A program made the position numbers and the translations under genes. From the IMG/VR virus record IMGVR_UViG_3300037247_000478, positions 1-22,117 of that record: a stretch of 22,117 bases of DNA; one strand, given 5' to 3'. This document shows positions 1-5,559 of the stretch, piece after piece (position 1 is the first letter of the stretch; each line of letters begins with the position of its first letter). The notes beneath the pieces were generated by a model. The model saw only the letters and a program-made list of their open reading frames with translations. It was not told the DNA's origin and ran no database searches. This stretch comes from a virus.

Positions 1-350
1 ACAATAATATTATTACAAAAATAACTTGGAAAGTTATGGATAGCAAAAACAAAGAAGGATATATGGTGATATCGTTACCGATGAATGTTGAATGGCGCGT
101 AGCACGAATAGGAAGTGCTACTAAAACAAGTGAAATGGTTAAGGCGGGTCATGTTGATATTGATCGCTGGGTAGGTAAAAAAGGAATGGGTCAAATAAAA
201 CATGAAGAATATCAAGGTGAAAAAAGAGCATCATGGGCTTATTTTGTTAAACCAAAAGACGATCAATTTAGTGGGTCGCAATTTAAAGAAGCACCGACTG
301 CTCCAAAATCTCCAGTTTCACCCATGCTTGATGATGACATACCTTTTTAG
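1..350 (+). CDS. Probable phage single-stranded-DNA-binding protein, C-terminal part (5' end outside window)
   Basis: The reading frame is open to the left edge (first whole codon at 3), so the ATG at 36 is probably internal: residues NNIITKITWKV run directly into it. The visible part is about 115 residues. It ends in an acidic, proline-containing tail with terminal DDDIPF after a flexible Pro/Ser-rich linker. This is the hallmark of bacterial and phage SSB-type proteins, whose tail recruits replication and repair partners. The preceding Trp/Lys-rich segment would be the end of the fold. It is followed after 9 nt by a small membrane protein and then by a nuclease, which fits an early DNA-metabolism cluster. 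The OB fold itself cannot be checked because the N-terminus is missing. A different phage protein family with a similar acidic tail is the main alternative. Confidence 0.55.
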   Translation, partial: NNIITKITWKVMDSKNKEGYMVISLPMNVEWRVARIGSATKTSEMVKAGHVDIDRWVGKKGMGQIKHEEYQGEKRASWAYFVKPKDDQFSGSQFKEAPTAPKSPVSPMLDDDIPF

Positions 351-359
351 GGAATACCA

Positions 360-554
360 ATGAACGATCTATCTGCTATCAATACAGGGATTGCATTTTG
401 TGGAATACTTAGCATTGTCTATACTTTGTTAAAATTAACACATGTGATTCAATGGCCTTGGTTGTGGGTGTTAGCGCCGATATGGATACCCTTTGCAGTT
501 ATTACAGTATTGCTATTAATAGCTCTTGTAGCTTTCATTAGCCGATCATTATAG
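360..554 (+). CDS. Small two-helix membrane protein, phage 'transmembrane Fragile-X-F protein' type
   Basis: A 64-residue protein with two hydrophobic segments (about residues 8-26 and 34-60). The central signature LKLTHVIQWPWLWVLAPIWI, with the Trp-rich turn 'W.W.WVL.P.WIP', is a pattern I recognise from the small phage proteins annotated as transmembrane Fragile-X-F proteins, whose function is unknown. It would sit in the host inner membrane. The start is supported by an AGGGA ribosome-binding site that overlaps the preceding TAG stop. The next gene begins about 10 nt after its stop, so the three genes probably form one transcript. Family recognition is from memory of the motif. Confidence 0.75.
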   Translation: MNDLSAINTGIAFCGILSIVYTLLKLTHVIQWPWLWVLAPIWIPFAVITVLLLIALVAFISRSL

Positions 555-558
555 GAAG
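553..558 (+). promoter_or_regulatory. Ribosome-binding site that places the VRR-NUC start at an ATT codon
   Basis: AGGAAG lies 6 nt upstream of an in-frame ATT at 565. There is no ATG, GTG or TTG in this frame between the last upstream stop (529-531) and the TTG at 682, which lies inside the conserved domain. The site therefore favours initiation at ATT. Confidence 0.5.
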
Positions 559-564
559 AAAACA

Positions 565-921
565 ATTACTTTACTCGTTCCTACAGAAGACCAAGAACAA
601 GCCTCTCTTATCCAATGGGCGCGATTACATCCTATCTTAAGAGAGGGATTATATGCTATTCCTAATGGAGGCAATAGAAATTTGGCTGAGGCGGCTAAAT
701 TGAAGCGTACGGGGGTTTTGGCAGGTGTATCTGACTTACACCTGCCTTATCCTTCAAAAGGCTACCACGGCCTCTGGATTGAGCTTAAACGAAGGAAGGG
801 AGGCAGATTAACGAATCATCAACGTCTATGGCTAGATTTGATGGATGGATGGGGGCATAAAGTAGCTGTCTGCTATGGTTGGGATGAGGCTAGAGAAATT
901 TTGGAGGAGTATTTAAAATGA
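565..921 (+). CDS. VRR-NUC domain nuclease, apparently starting at ATT
   Basis: A 118-codon frame whose product matches the phage VRR-NUC family of PD-(D/E)XK-type endonucleases. An N-terminal 'PTEDQEQASLIQWA' element is followed by 'LYAIPNGGNRN' and 'KLKRTGVLAGVSDLHLP' (Asp of the active site), then 'GLWIELKRRKGG' (the E-x-K catalytic pair) and 'HKVAVCYGWDEAREIL'. Such proteins are predicted to cut branched or recombination-intermediate DNA. Homologues as I know them begin just before the PTEDQE element, which is upstream of the first conventional start (TTG at 682). Starting at 682 would delete the first conserved block. ATT at 565 with AGGAAG 6 nt upstream is the best start seen. Alternatives are a lost ATG through a base error, or +1 frameshifting at the end of the preceding gene. 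Domain assignment is firm; the start is not. Confidence 0.85.
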   Translation: MTLLVPTEDQEQASLIQWARLHPILREGLYAIPNGGNRNLAEAAKLKRTGVLAGVSDLHLPYPSKGYHGLWIELKRRKGGRLTNHQRLWLDLMDGWGHKVAVCYGWDEAREILEEYLK

Positions 922-925
922 TTTC

Positions 926-953
926 TTGATTTAATGTAGCTGCGTGCTATACT
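926..953 (+). promoter_or_regulatory. Sigma-70-type promoter with extended -10
   Basis: TTGATT (926-931) and TATACT (948-953) are separated by 16 nt, and TG at 945-946 makes an extended -10 element (TGCTATACT). It lies just after the VRR-NUC stop and faces five small AT-rich genes. Transcription would start near 960. This is the best promoter match on the + strand of the window. Confidence 0.6.
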
Positions 954-971
954 GGTTTTGGGTTGTGATAA

Positions 972-985
972 TAGAGTTGTCTCTA
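972..985 (+). promoter_or_regulatory. Small inverted repeat in the leader of the accessory gene cluster
   Basis: TAGAG (972-976) and CTCTA (981-985) are perfect complements around a 4-nt TTGT loop. They lie about 12 nt past the predicted transcription start and 16 nt before the first ATG. The repeat could be an operator half-site pair or a small RNA hairpin. A five-base stem is short enough to occur by chance. Confidence 0.25.
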
Positions 986-1001
986 CTTTGGTAAAAATAA
1001 A

Positions 1002-1343
1002 ATGAATAAAATTGATATAGAAAAACTGTTAAAAATATTAAAAAAATCTAATCCAACAAAAGATAGATGCCCCTATCATTATGTCGGTGCAGAAATAGAA
1101 ATTAAAGAAAATAATTATAATAAATCCGAAAGACCATCTATTGAAATTCATAACGAAATACAAAAAATTATTCCCGATTTATTCCATCAAATTCTATCTT
1201 TTTTATATGATAATGATATTAGTATAAATCCGTATGATGGAACGTGGCAACTCGAATGTATCATTCGTCCAACCGAAAGAGATGGAAAGATAATCCCAAA
1301 AAGATTTGATTGCATTTCAATACTAAGGAATTTAAAAAAATGA
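1002..1343 (+). CDS. Hypothetical protein (113 aa), first gene of an AT-rich accessory cluster
   Basis: I do not recognise this protein. It is soluble, with a Lys/Asn-rich N-terminal half containing predicted helices (residues 1-16 and 48-70). The C-terminal half carries 'NPYDGTWQLECIIRPTERDG', which looks like alternating beta strands. There is no signal peptide or membrane segment. The ribosome-binding site is weak (GGTAAAAATAAA before ATG). The promoter at 926-953 is directly upstream. Its stop codon overlaps the next gene's start as ATGA, so the two are probably translationally coupled. Codon use is strongly A/T-rich compared with the late genes. Confidence 0.7.
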   Translation: MNKIDIEKLLKILKKSNPTKDRCPYHYVGAEIEIKENNYNKSERPSIEIHNEIQKIIPDLFHQILSFLYDNDISINPYDGTWQLECIIRPTERDGKIIPKRFDCISILRNLKK

Positions 1344-1573
1344 TAGAATTTATAGTAACCGGTGTCGTTTACTTTGTTTATGGATTTGCCTGCTTGTGGA
1401 TTGGGTATGGGTGGGGAAGAGAAAAAACAGAAAAAGAAAAAGAGAAAACAAAAATAGATGAAAGTACTATAAAATTGGCAGAACGAGCACAAGCTGATAA
1501 TCAATGGAGACAGGACAGACAATACGAGATAGTGACTGGACAAAAACCAAGGCGTATGAAAACAATTAATTAA
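1340..1573 (+). CDS. Hypothetical single-pass membrane protein (77 aa)
   Basis: I start this at ATG 1340, which overlaps the previous stop (ATGA) and has AAGGAA 9 nt upstream. The in-frame ATG at 1310 lies inside the preceding gene and has no such site. The product has one N-terminal hydrophobic segment (about residues 3-23, IEFIVTGVVYFVYGFACLWI). A GYGWGRE turn follows, then a highly charged Lys/Glu tail likely to form a helix, ending in Arg/Lys. The topology would be a membrane anchor with a cytoplasmic or periplasmic charged domain. No family is recognised. The first residues MIEFI and 14 nt of DNA from the start codon are shared with the gene at 1803. Confidence 0.65.
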   Translation: MIEFIVTGVVYFVYGFACLWIGYGWGREKTEKEKEKTKIDESTIKLAERAQADNQWRQDRQYEIVTGQKPRRMKTIN

Positions 1574-1587
1574 GAGGTGAAGATAAA

Positions 1588-1806
1588 ATGAATGATAAAA
1601 CCATACCCATACTTGATTTTAAAAAAAATGAATTTAACAAAACAGAATTTTATTGGAATGAATTAAAAGCTCAGATGGATTTAGATGGGCATTATGTCCC
1701 AAAAGAGTCTTGGCTTTTTAATCACATGATGAAAATGATTAAAGAAATCCACGAAAATTTAGACAAGATAGCTAAACATATAAACATAGAGGTAGACTTA
1801 AAATGA
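1588..1806 (+). CDS. Hypothetical protein (72 aa)
   Basis: Small soluble protein with no recognised family. It begins 'MNDKTIPILDFKKNEFNKTEFYWNELKAQ' and ends in an amphipathic helical stretch (about residues 44-72). The start is well supported by AGAGGTGA 8-10 nt upstream. Its last codon and stop overlap the next ATG (ATGA), so it is probably co-translated with the membrane protein that follows. AT-rich, like its neighbours. Confidence 0.65.
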   Translation: MNDKTIPILDFKKNEFNKTEFYWNELKAQMDLDGHYVPKESWLFNHMMKMIKEIHENLDKIAKHINIEVDLK

Positions 1807-2264
1807 TAGAATTTATTGCTCAATTTATTTCAAGTACAACAGTTTTGTTGATTGCCTACGTATTGTTTTGGAAATCAATAAAAAAAATAATTCGTAGTGA
1901 AGTTGAATTGAAATGTCTTGAAAAGAAGATTGCTAAACTAGATGAACCGCGTGATGGATTAAAACTAGGTGATGTTGTGGCGGGGGGGAGCATGAGGCCC
2001 TTCGACGAATACCTAGGTATTTATATTGGAAAAAATAAATTTGGAACTAATGTTTGTTTAGATAAATTTGGAGGTGTCAATCCACAAGCCAGCTTTGTTA
2101 CTAAGTCGAAGAAAAAATATAACATCAAAATAAATTTCGAAGAAATCCCAACCGAAGAAGAAAAATTGAAAAAAAGAGTTGAAGACTTAGAAAGTATTAA
2201 TAAACCTAAATATGACAATAACAAACCAGAGACGAATAAAAATGAAACTACTAATAAAATATAA
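1803..2264 (+). CDS. Hypothetical membrane-anchored protein (153 aa)
   Basis: An N-terminal hydrophobic segment (about residues 3-23) is followed by a short basic helix. A middle region (about residues 53-110, 'LKLGDVVAGGSMRPFDEYLGIYIGKNKFGTNVCLDKFGG') looks like a small beta domain. The tail is highly charged and Asn/Lys-rich with coiled-coil character (about 113-153). No family is recognised. It starts by ATGA overlap with the preceding gene, and its 3' end overlaps the next gene. The codons for the 'AGGSMRPFDEY' stretch are unusually GC-rich and include a run of seven G (1982-1988) in an otherwise AT-rich gene. Confidence 0.6.
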   Translation: MIEFIAQFISSTTVLLIAYVLFWKSIKKIIRSEVELKCLEKKIAKLDEPRDGLKLGDVVAGGSMRPFDEYLGIYIGKNKFGTNVCLDKFGGVNPQASFVTKSKKKYNIKINFEEIPTEEEKLKKRVEDLESINKPKYDNNKPETNKNETTNKI

Positions 2265-2490
2265 AAATTATTACATTAATCCAACTTATATTAAGTATAT
2301 TACTAATATAGAAAAATTCAATGGTCGCTCATCATTTAGAGTTAAATTTATGGGGCCAACACTAGATTTTATTGCTTTTGATTTTGAGGGTTTTGATGAA
2401 ACATTAAGCGAACAAATCAAACTCATATCACTTATTGATAAGTATTCGAATGACAATAAGTCATCGTATCAAGGTTCAGGAAATTATTAG
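2242..2490 (+). CDS. Hypothetical protein (82 aa), last gene of the accessory cluster
   Basis: I prefer ATG 2242 over the in-frame ATG at 2212, because the protein then begins MKLLIKYKNYYINPTYI without the odd MTITNQRRIK prefix, and the overlap with the preceding gene shrinks to 23 nt. Neither start has a good ribosome-binding site. The product appears to be a small beta-rich protein ('YINPTYIKYITNIEKFNG', 'FRVKFMGPTLDFIAFDFEG'). No family is recognised. It ends 6 nt before the stop of the convergent holin gene. Confidence 0.55.
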   Translation: MKLLIKYKNYYINPTYIKYITNIEKFNGRSSFRVKFMGPTLDFIAFDFEGFDETLSEQIKLISLIDKYSNDNKSSYQGSGNY

Positions 2491-2496
2491 TAAATA

Positions 2497-3006
2497 TCAT
2501 TTTGCAGGTATGATTTTAGCTTTCAATTCAAAAGTTGAGCCAAACCAAAACTTAAAACCCATTCCTGTTAATGTTCCTAACGTTCCTATCAATATACCTA
2601 CTGCTTCTTGAGAATCGTCAGGAATAGGAAAATAGATTGAGGCGGCAATCGTAGCCAAAAAACCAAGAAGTGCGGTAATAGAAAGGAATGCGGGAACAAA
2701 GCTTCTTGTAACCTTTTGCATGTCTCGTGCACTATCTCTGTCTAATGCCGCTATTTTTTCCAGATTAAGACCGACTTCTAAGAAGTCCTTTTCTTTTTGC
2801 GCACTAATTTCTCTTAGTCTGATAAATTGTTCGGGAGAAGCTTTTGAAACAGCTTTCTCTATCTCTAAGAGAGACGCTTTCTCATCATTACAGAATATTT
2901 CGCCTAATATTGTTGTCGCTATTCCTGTAAACGGCCCCCCGATTAGAGTTCCTATAAATGGAGCAACTGATTGTATTATTTTCTTAATATTCACAAGTTG
3001 CTCCAT
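2497..3006 (-). CDS. Probable phage holin, 3TM type
   Basis: A 169-residue protein. It has an N-terminal Gly-rich hydrophobic segment (about 14-38), a charged middle (41-100) and two strong membrane helices (103-127 and 134-157) joined by a short PIPDD turn. The block 'LDRDSARDMQKVTRSFVPAFL' followed by 'GTLGTLTGMGFKFWFGS' resembles the family described as holins of three TMs (first noted in gene-transfer agents). It would sit in the inner membrane and form the hole releasing the endolysin encoded two genes upstream. ATG 3006 has only a weak upstream site. A GGAG sequence overlapping the ATG lies 6 nt before an in-frame GTG (2994), so two starts are possible. Function is inferred from family pattern and position. 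Confidence 0.7.
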   Translation of the reverse strand: MEQLVNIKKIIQSVAPFIGTLIGGPFTGIATTILGEIFCNDEKASLLEIEKAVSKASPEQFIRLREISAQKEKDFLEVGLNLEKIAALDRDSARDMQKVTRSFVPAFLSITALLGFLATIAASIYFPIPDDSQEAVGILIGTLGTLTGMGFKFWFGSTFELKAKIIPAK

Positions 3007-3018
3007 TCTTAAAAGGTA

Positions 3019-3423
3019 TTATCTTACGCAAACGATGATTTTATCATTCTGATCATCCAATGAAAACTCAAAGTCAGCACGCTGTAGTTGTCCGAATATA
3101 TTTCCAAGATTATTTTCATAGACCCCATTTCCTTTGTTAATATATTTTCCGTATACTGATGCATATACAACCATCGTCATATATCCTTTCTTTGGTGGAA
3201 TAAATGCAACTTGATCGGGATGGCATGACGTAGTCATTTGAGGTGTTCTATCACGACCATCTAATGACAAATAAACATAGGTGACTACTAACGTATTTTG
3301 AGTATGTGCATTAATGTGATCATTAAAAAAAGTTTGAATTGTACCAGATGTTTCACCTGACGCAAAAGCTACAGACGAGCACAACAATAAAGAAGCAAGC
3401 AATAATTTGACTAATATTTTCAT
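3019..3423 (-). CDS. Secreted hypothetical protein in the lysis cluster (134 aa)
   Basis: Has a classical Sec signal peptide: basic N-terminus, hydrophobic core (residues 4-18) and a cleavage site after AFA at residue 21. No canonical lipobox is seen. The mature part is about 113 residues, apparently beta-rich ('TLVVTYVYLSLDG', 'GYMTMVVYASVYG'), with two cysteines (67 and 132) that could form a disulfide in the periplasm. The start has a strong AGGGGA site. It lies between endolysin and holin, so a role in lysis, periplasmic blocking or superinfection control is possible, but nothing in the sequence proves it. It lacks the transmembrane segment or lipobox expected of a spanin subunit. Confidence 0.65.
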   Translation of the reverse strand: MKILVKLLLASLLLCSSVAFASGETSGTIQTFFNDHINAHTQNTLVVTYVYLSLDGRDRTPQMTTSCHPDQVAFIPPKKGYMTMVVYASVYGKYINKGNGVYENNLGNIFGQLQRADFEFSLDDQNDKIIVCVR

Positions 3424-3436
3424 GATATTCCCCTGA

Positions 3437-3460
3437 TTTATTAACGTTATTGTTAATAAA
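3437..3460 (-). promoter_or_regulatory. Perfect 9-bp inverted repeat, candidate operator or leader hairpin
   Basis: TTTATTAAC (3437-3445) and GTTAATAAA (3452-3460) are perfect complements around a 6-nt GTTATT spacer. The repeat covers the predicted start site of the promoter at 3463-3471 and ends 14 nt before the ATG of the secreted protein. All but two of the 18 arm bases are A/T and no clean U-tract follows, so an intrinsic terminator is unlikely. Confidence 0.45.
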
Positions 3461-3462
3461 TT

Positions 3463-3471
3463 ATTATATCA
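3463..3471 (-). promoter_or_regulatory. Extended -10 promoter element inside the lysis cluster
   Basis: On the - strand the sequence reads TGATATAAT, a perfect extended -10 box. The TGA is itself the stop codon of the endolysin gene. The -35 region is poor (TGGTTA at about 16 nt), as is tolerated for extended -10 promoters. Transcription would start around 3456 and drive the secreted protein and holin. Chance occurrence in AT-rich DNA is possible. Confidence 0.45.
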
Positions 3472-3972
3472 TGTTATGAATATATAACCATTTTTATCGC
3501 ACAATCCATTCTCATAACGCTTTTTGCATTCCTGCCATGTTAATCCATGAATCATTTGGAAATGAGAGAAATCATTGCTCAATCTTTTACCTTTCCAGTC
3601 ACCACTCCATTCAAAGCCCAATTTTTTAGCTATCTTAACAATCTGCATCCAGTCTGCCAAACCATCAAGATTATTGTCGGCCACCATATCCCAGCTTGCT
3701 TTCTTCCCATCCTTAAGCAGAATACAGAAATCTAGTGCCAATCTATAGTTATGGAAAGACTCACCTCCTTTTGCGTGGGTTACAATGTTCCCCGTAGAAC
3801 TTCTACCTTTGGCATACAAGAAATCTTGTTCTTGCCATGTTCTAAATGTGCTTGTAAATCGAACAAAAATATTGATTTCAGCAATTTTAACTAAAAGCTC
3901 TATAGCTGCGTGCTCTATAGAAGGATGAAGCATAAGAGCACGCTGCAAAGAAATGTAATCTATGACCTTCAC
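3469..3972 (-). CDS. Endolysin, M15-family zinc peptidase (L-alanyl-D-glutamate/D-Ala-D-Ala type)
   Basis: A 167-residue protein matching the M15 (VanY/CwlK/T5-endolysin-like) fold. The substrate-side block is 'FTSTFRTWQEQDFLYAKGRS' (39-58). The first zinc-binding motif is SFHNYRLALD, with His74 and Asp81. The catalytic-region motif is DFSHF, with Asp134 and His137. These spacings correspond to the His66/Asp73/Asp130/His133 layout of T5 endolysin as I recall it. It would cut peptide cross-links of peptidoglycan after holin triggering. There is no signal sequence, so it depends on the holin. The start is GTG, overlapping the previous gene's stop as TAGTG, without a clear Shine-Dalgarno site, which suggests coupled translation. 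Confidence 0.9.
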   Translation of the reverse strand: MKVIDYISLQRALMLHPSIEHAAIELLVKIAEINIFVRFTSTFRTWQEQDFLYAKGRSSTGNIVTHAKGGESFHNYRLALDFCILLKDGKKASWDMVADNNLDGLADWMQIVKIAKKLGFEWSGDWKGKRLSNDFSHFQMIHGLTWQECKKRYENGLCDKNGYIFIT

Positions 3973-4244
3973 TATAGAGTGGCAATTGTTACATTTGGAG
4001 TTACTGCTGTAATTTTATAAAGTTGTGCATCTTGTGCAGAATCAGTTACAGCAATCATGTCACCTTTCCGAATGCTATTAACAGCTATTTCACTAGCGAA
4101 TATATCATTAAAATAAGCACTAACAACAATCACGGCTAGCGCATCGTCTGTTGATCCAAACTTATGAATGGCAATTGAATTATCCGCAGCATTCGTGTTA
4201 TATTCTCCACGACCTAATTCAAAATCTTTTCTTTTTGCAGTCAT
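3972..4244 (-). CDS. Small beta-rich protein of the fibre/lysis junction (90 aa)
   Basis: No named family is certain. The pattern 'GSTDDALAVIVVSAYFND' followed by 'IRKGDMIAVTDSAQDAQLYKITAVTP' resembles small phage proteins often found beside tail-fibre genes, with a conserved 'D.la.I...gYF......l..GD.I.v' core. It is probably a virion or fibre accessory protein. The start has GGAG 8-9 nt upstream. The TAG stop overlaps the GTG start of the endolysin by one base, so it may set endolysin translation. Confidence 0.6.
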   Translation of the reverse strand: MTAKRKDFELGRGEYNTNAADNSIAIHKFGSTDDALAVIVVSAYFNDIFASEIAVNSIRKGDMIAVTDSAQDAQLYKITAVTPNVTIATL

Positions 4245-4271
4245 TATATTTCTCCAAGTTAAAAAAAAATA

Positions 4272-4541
4272 CTAAATAATAGTTGGTTCTCTATCACTTC
4301 TGTTTTTATATCCATCTTCATTTACACATAATGATACTTTTTCATCATCGGTTAATTGATTGTCAACTTTACCATTGCGCGACTCGTATTCATGAAGCAT
4401 TCTTTGTTTGCATTTGGTTATCTTATATTTAAGAGCTGTATCAACATCTTTAAAAATACCTTTATCAACAGCATTGGTAGCCCACTCATTATAATCAAGT
4501 AGATTGTGTTCTAAACATTTTATTTCAGATTGAGTTAACAT
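4272..4541 (-). CDS. Hypothetical protein (89 aa), tail-fibre region
   Basis: Soluble, charged and mostly helical. The N-terminal part 'LTQSEIKCLEHNLLDYNEWATNAVDKGI' and 'KYKITKCKQRMLHEYESR' resemble small phage proteins that often follow fibre genes and carry an 'ix.le...ld...Wv..a' helix followed by a 'kiz.ckkRm' helix. I do not know the function. The start has an AGGA site at good distance (TTAGGAAAAAATTTATG). A run of nine T (- strand) follows its stop codon, without a convincing GC-rich hairpin. Confidence 0.6.
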   Translation of the reverse strand: MLTQSEIKCLEHNLLDYNEWATNAVDKGIFKDVDTALKYKITKCKQRMLHEYESRNGKVDNQLTDDEKVSLCVNEDGYKNRSDREPTII

Positions 4542-4556
4542 AAATTTTTTCCTAAA

Positions 4557-5543
4557 TTAAAATTTTAAACATCCTGTAAAATAATGAACAAAAGCAGGGT
4601 TGATATCTACTGTCAATGTTCCACCGCCAAAAATTATATTTACCTTACATGTATCTCCAATATCCATTTCAGCTGGTATCGATCCATTTAGAAAAAATAG
4701 ATTTCCATTTGATGCACAAACAGTTGGTTCTAAATCTTGGAGTTGATATGTGAAGTTAGAAGTGAGTATCTGTGCAAATGCTCTTGTCGGTGTTCCAACA
4801 AAATCAGTTAATTGTACTCCGAATACAAAATCATATATTCCTTCTGTTTTAACTGTTACTATTCCTGTTGCATTGTCATAAATATTATCCCTATCAGTAA
4901 TTTCATTATTAAATATTGCTGTATAAGGTAATCCAGTCCCTGTAACATTTGTTGGAAATGATGACATATCCGCTAAAAAATAAGGTTGATTATTTATTGT
5001 ATTGATTCCAGTATTGGTTAGCTTTGATCCAAATCCTGTATCAACAAAAGTCTTAAATATAGCGTCATTCGGGCCGCCCTTAAATGATCCGCCACCATAG
5101 CCACCAGCAGTATTAATAGCCCAAGCCCAGTTAGTACCTGAGACTCCAATTGATAATGTATCTGTATTCTTTAAAAATGGTTTTGTAGTTAAAATAACAT
5201 CAGTTAAAGTATTATGCGGTGCTGTTATACCCGTTTCTTGAGATAATACAACGCCACCGCTTCCTATTCCTTCGTATATTGTGACTATAACGCTTGTTGC
5301 AGTAAGACCGGAGTTGTTTTGTATTGTTACTTTATCTAAACATCCAGTAACTCCTTGAGTAACTGATTGCCATTGATCGGAATCCGCACTTGACGCATTA
5401 TCTACTAGTTGAGATTGATCAATAGCTGAAATACCTGACGGTTTAGAAAAATTAAGTTGATTAGTAGATAAATCATTAATATTACCTATACCCTCAGTCA
5501 CAATTAATTCATCATCTAATTGTTTCCCATTAATGTTACTCAT
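4557..5543 (-). CDS. Tail fibre/receptor-binding protein with C-terminal C1q/TNF-like domain (328 aa)
   Basis: Residues 1-45 are a short linker. Residues about 50-170 form a beta-sandwich-like block ('SDQWQSVTQGVTGCLDKVTI', 'VTIYEGIGSGGVVLSQETG', 'LKNTDTLSIGVSG', 'WAWAINTAGGYGGGSFKGG'). This recalls carbohydrate-binding-type beta modules of bacterial surface proteins. Residues about 190-328 read as a C1q/TNF-like jelly roll: 'YTAIFNNEITDRDNIYDNAT' then 'GIVTVKTEGIYDFVF', 'GDTCKVNIIFGGGTLTVDI' and a final 'FTGCLKF'. Such domains form trimeric fibre tips that bind receptors. The C-terminal domain is clearly related to that of the next gene upstream. AGGAAA precedes the ATG. Confidence 0.7.
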   Translation of the reverse strand: MSNINGKQLDDELIVTEGIGNINDLSTNQLNFSKPSGISAIDQSQLVDNASSADSDQWQSVTQGVTGCLDKVTIQNNSGLTATSVIVTIYEGIGSGGVVLSQETGITAPHNTLTDVILTTKPFLKNTDTLSIGVSGTNWAWAINTAGGYGGGSFKGGPNDAIFKTFVDTGFGSKLTNTGINTINNQPYFLADMSSFPTNVTGTGLPYTAIFNNEITDRDNIYDNATGIVTVKTEGIYDFVFGVQLTDFVGTPTRAFAQILTSNFTYQLQDLEPTVCASNGNLFFLNGSIPAEMDIGDTCKVNIIFGGGTLTVDINPAFVHYFTGCLKF

Positions 5544-5559
5544 AATAATTTCCTATAAT

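Noticed and set aside
922-1001. tRNA or other structured RNA gene in the + strand gap
   Set aside because: The 80-nt gap shows no cloverleaf or conserved RNA motif; it is explained by a promoter and a short leader.
1310-1339. Longer start (ATG 1310) for the 77-aa membrane protein
   Set aside because: It lies within the preceding gene and lacks a ribosome-binding site, while ATG 1340 has AAGGAA and the ATGA overlap.
1187-1543. 118-codon - strand reading frame rich in Phe/Ser/Leu
   Set aside because: Antisense shadow of two AT-rich + strand genes that are linked by an ATGA overlap and a ribosome-binding site.
2720-3052. 110-codon + strand reading frame opposite the holin
   Set aside because: Covers the reverse of the holin gene, has no ribosome-binding site and no recognisable sequence.
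4255-4290. Run of nine T (- strand) after the 89-aa gene as an intrinsic terminator
   Set aside because: Only a 4-bp ACTA/TAGT stem precedes it; too weak for a terminator, and the next genes are needed in the same operon.
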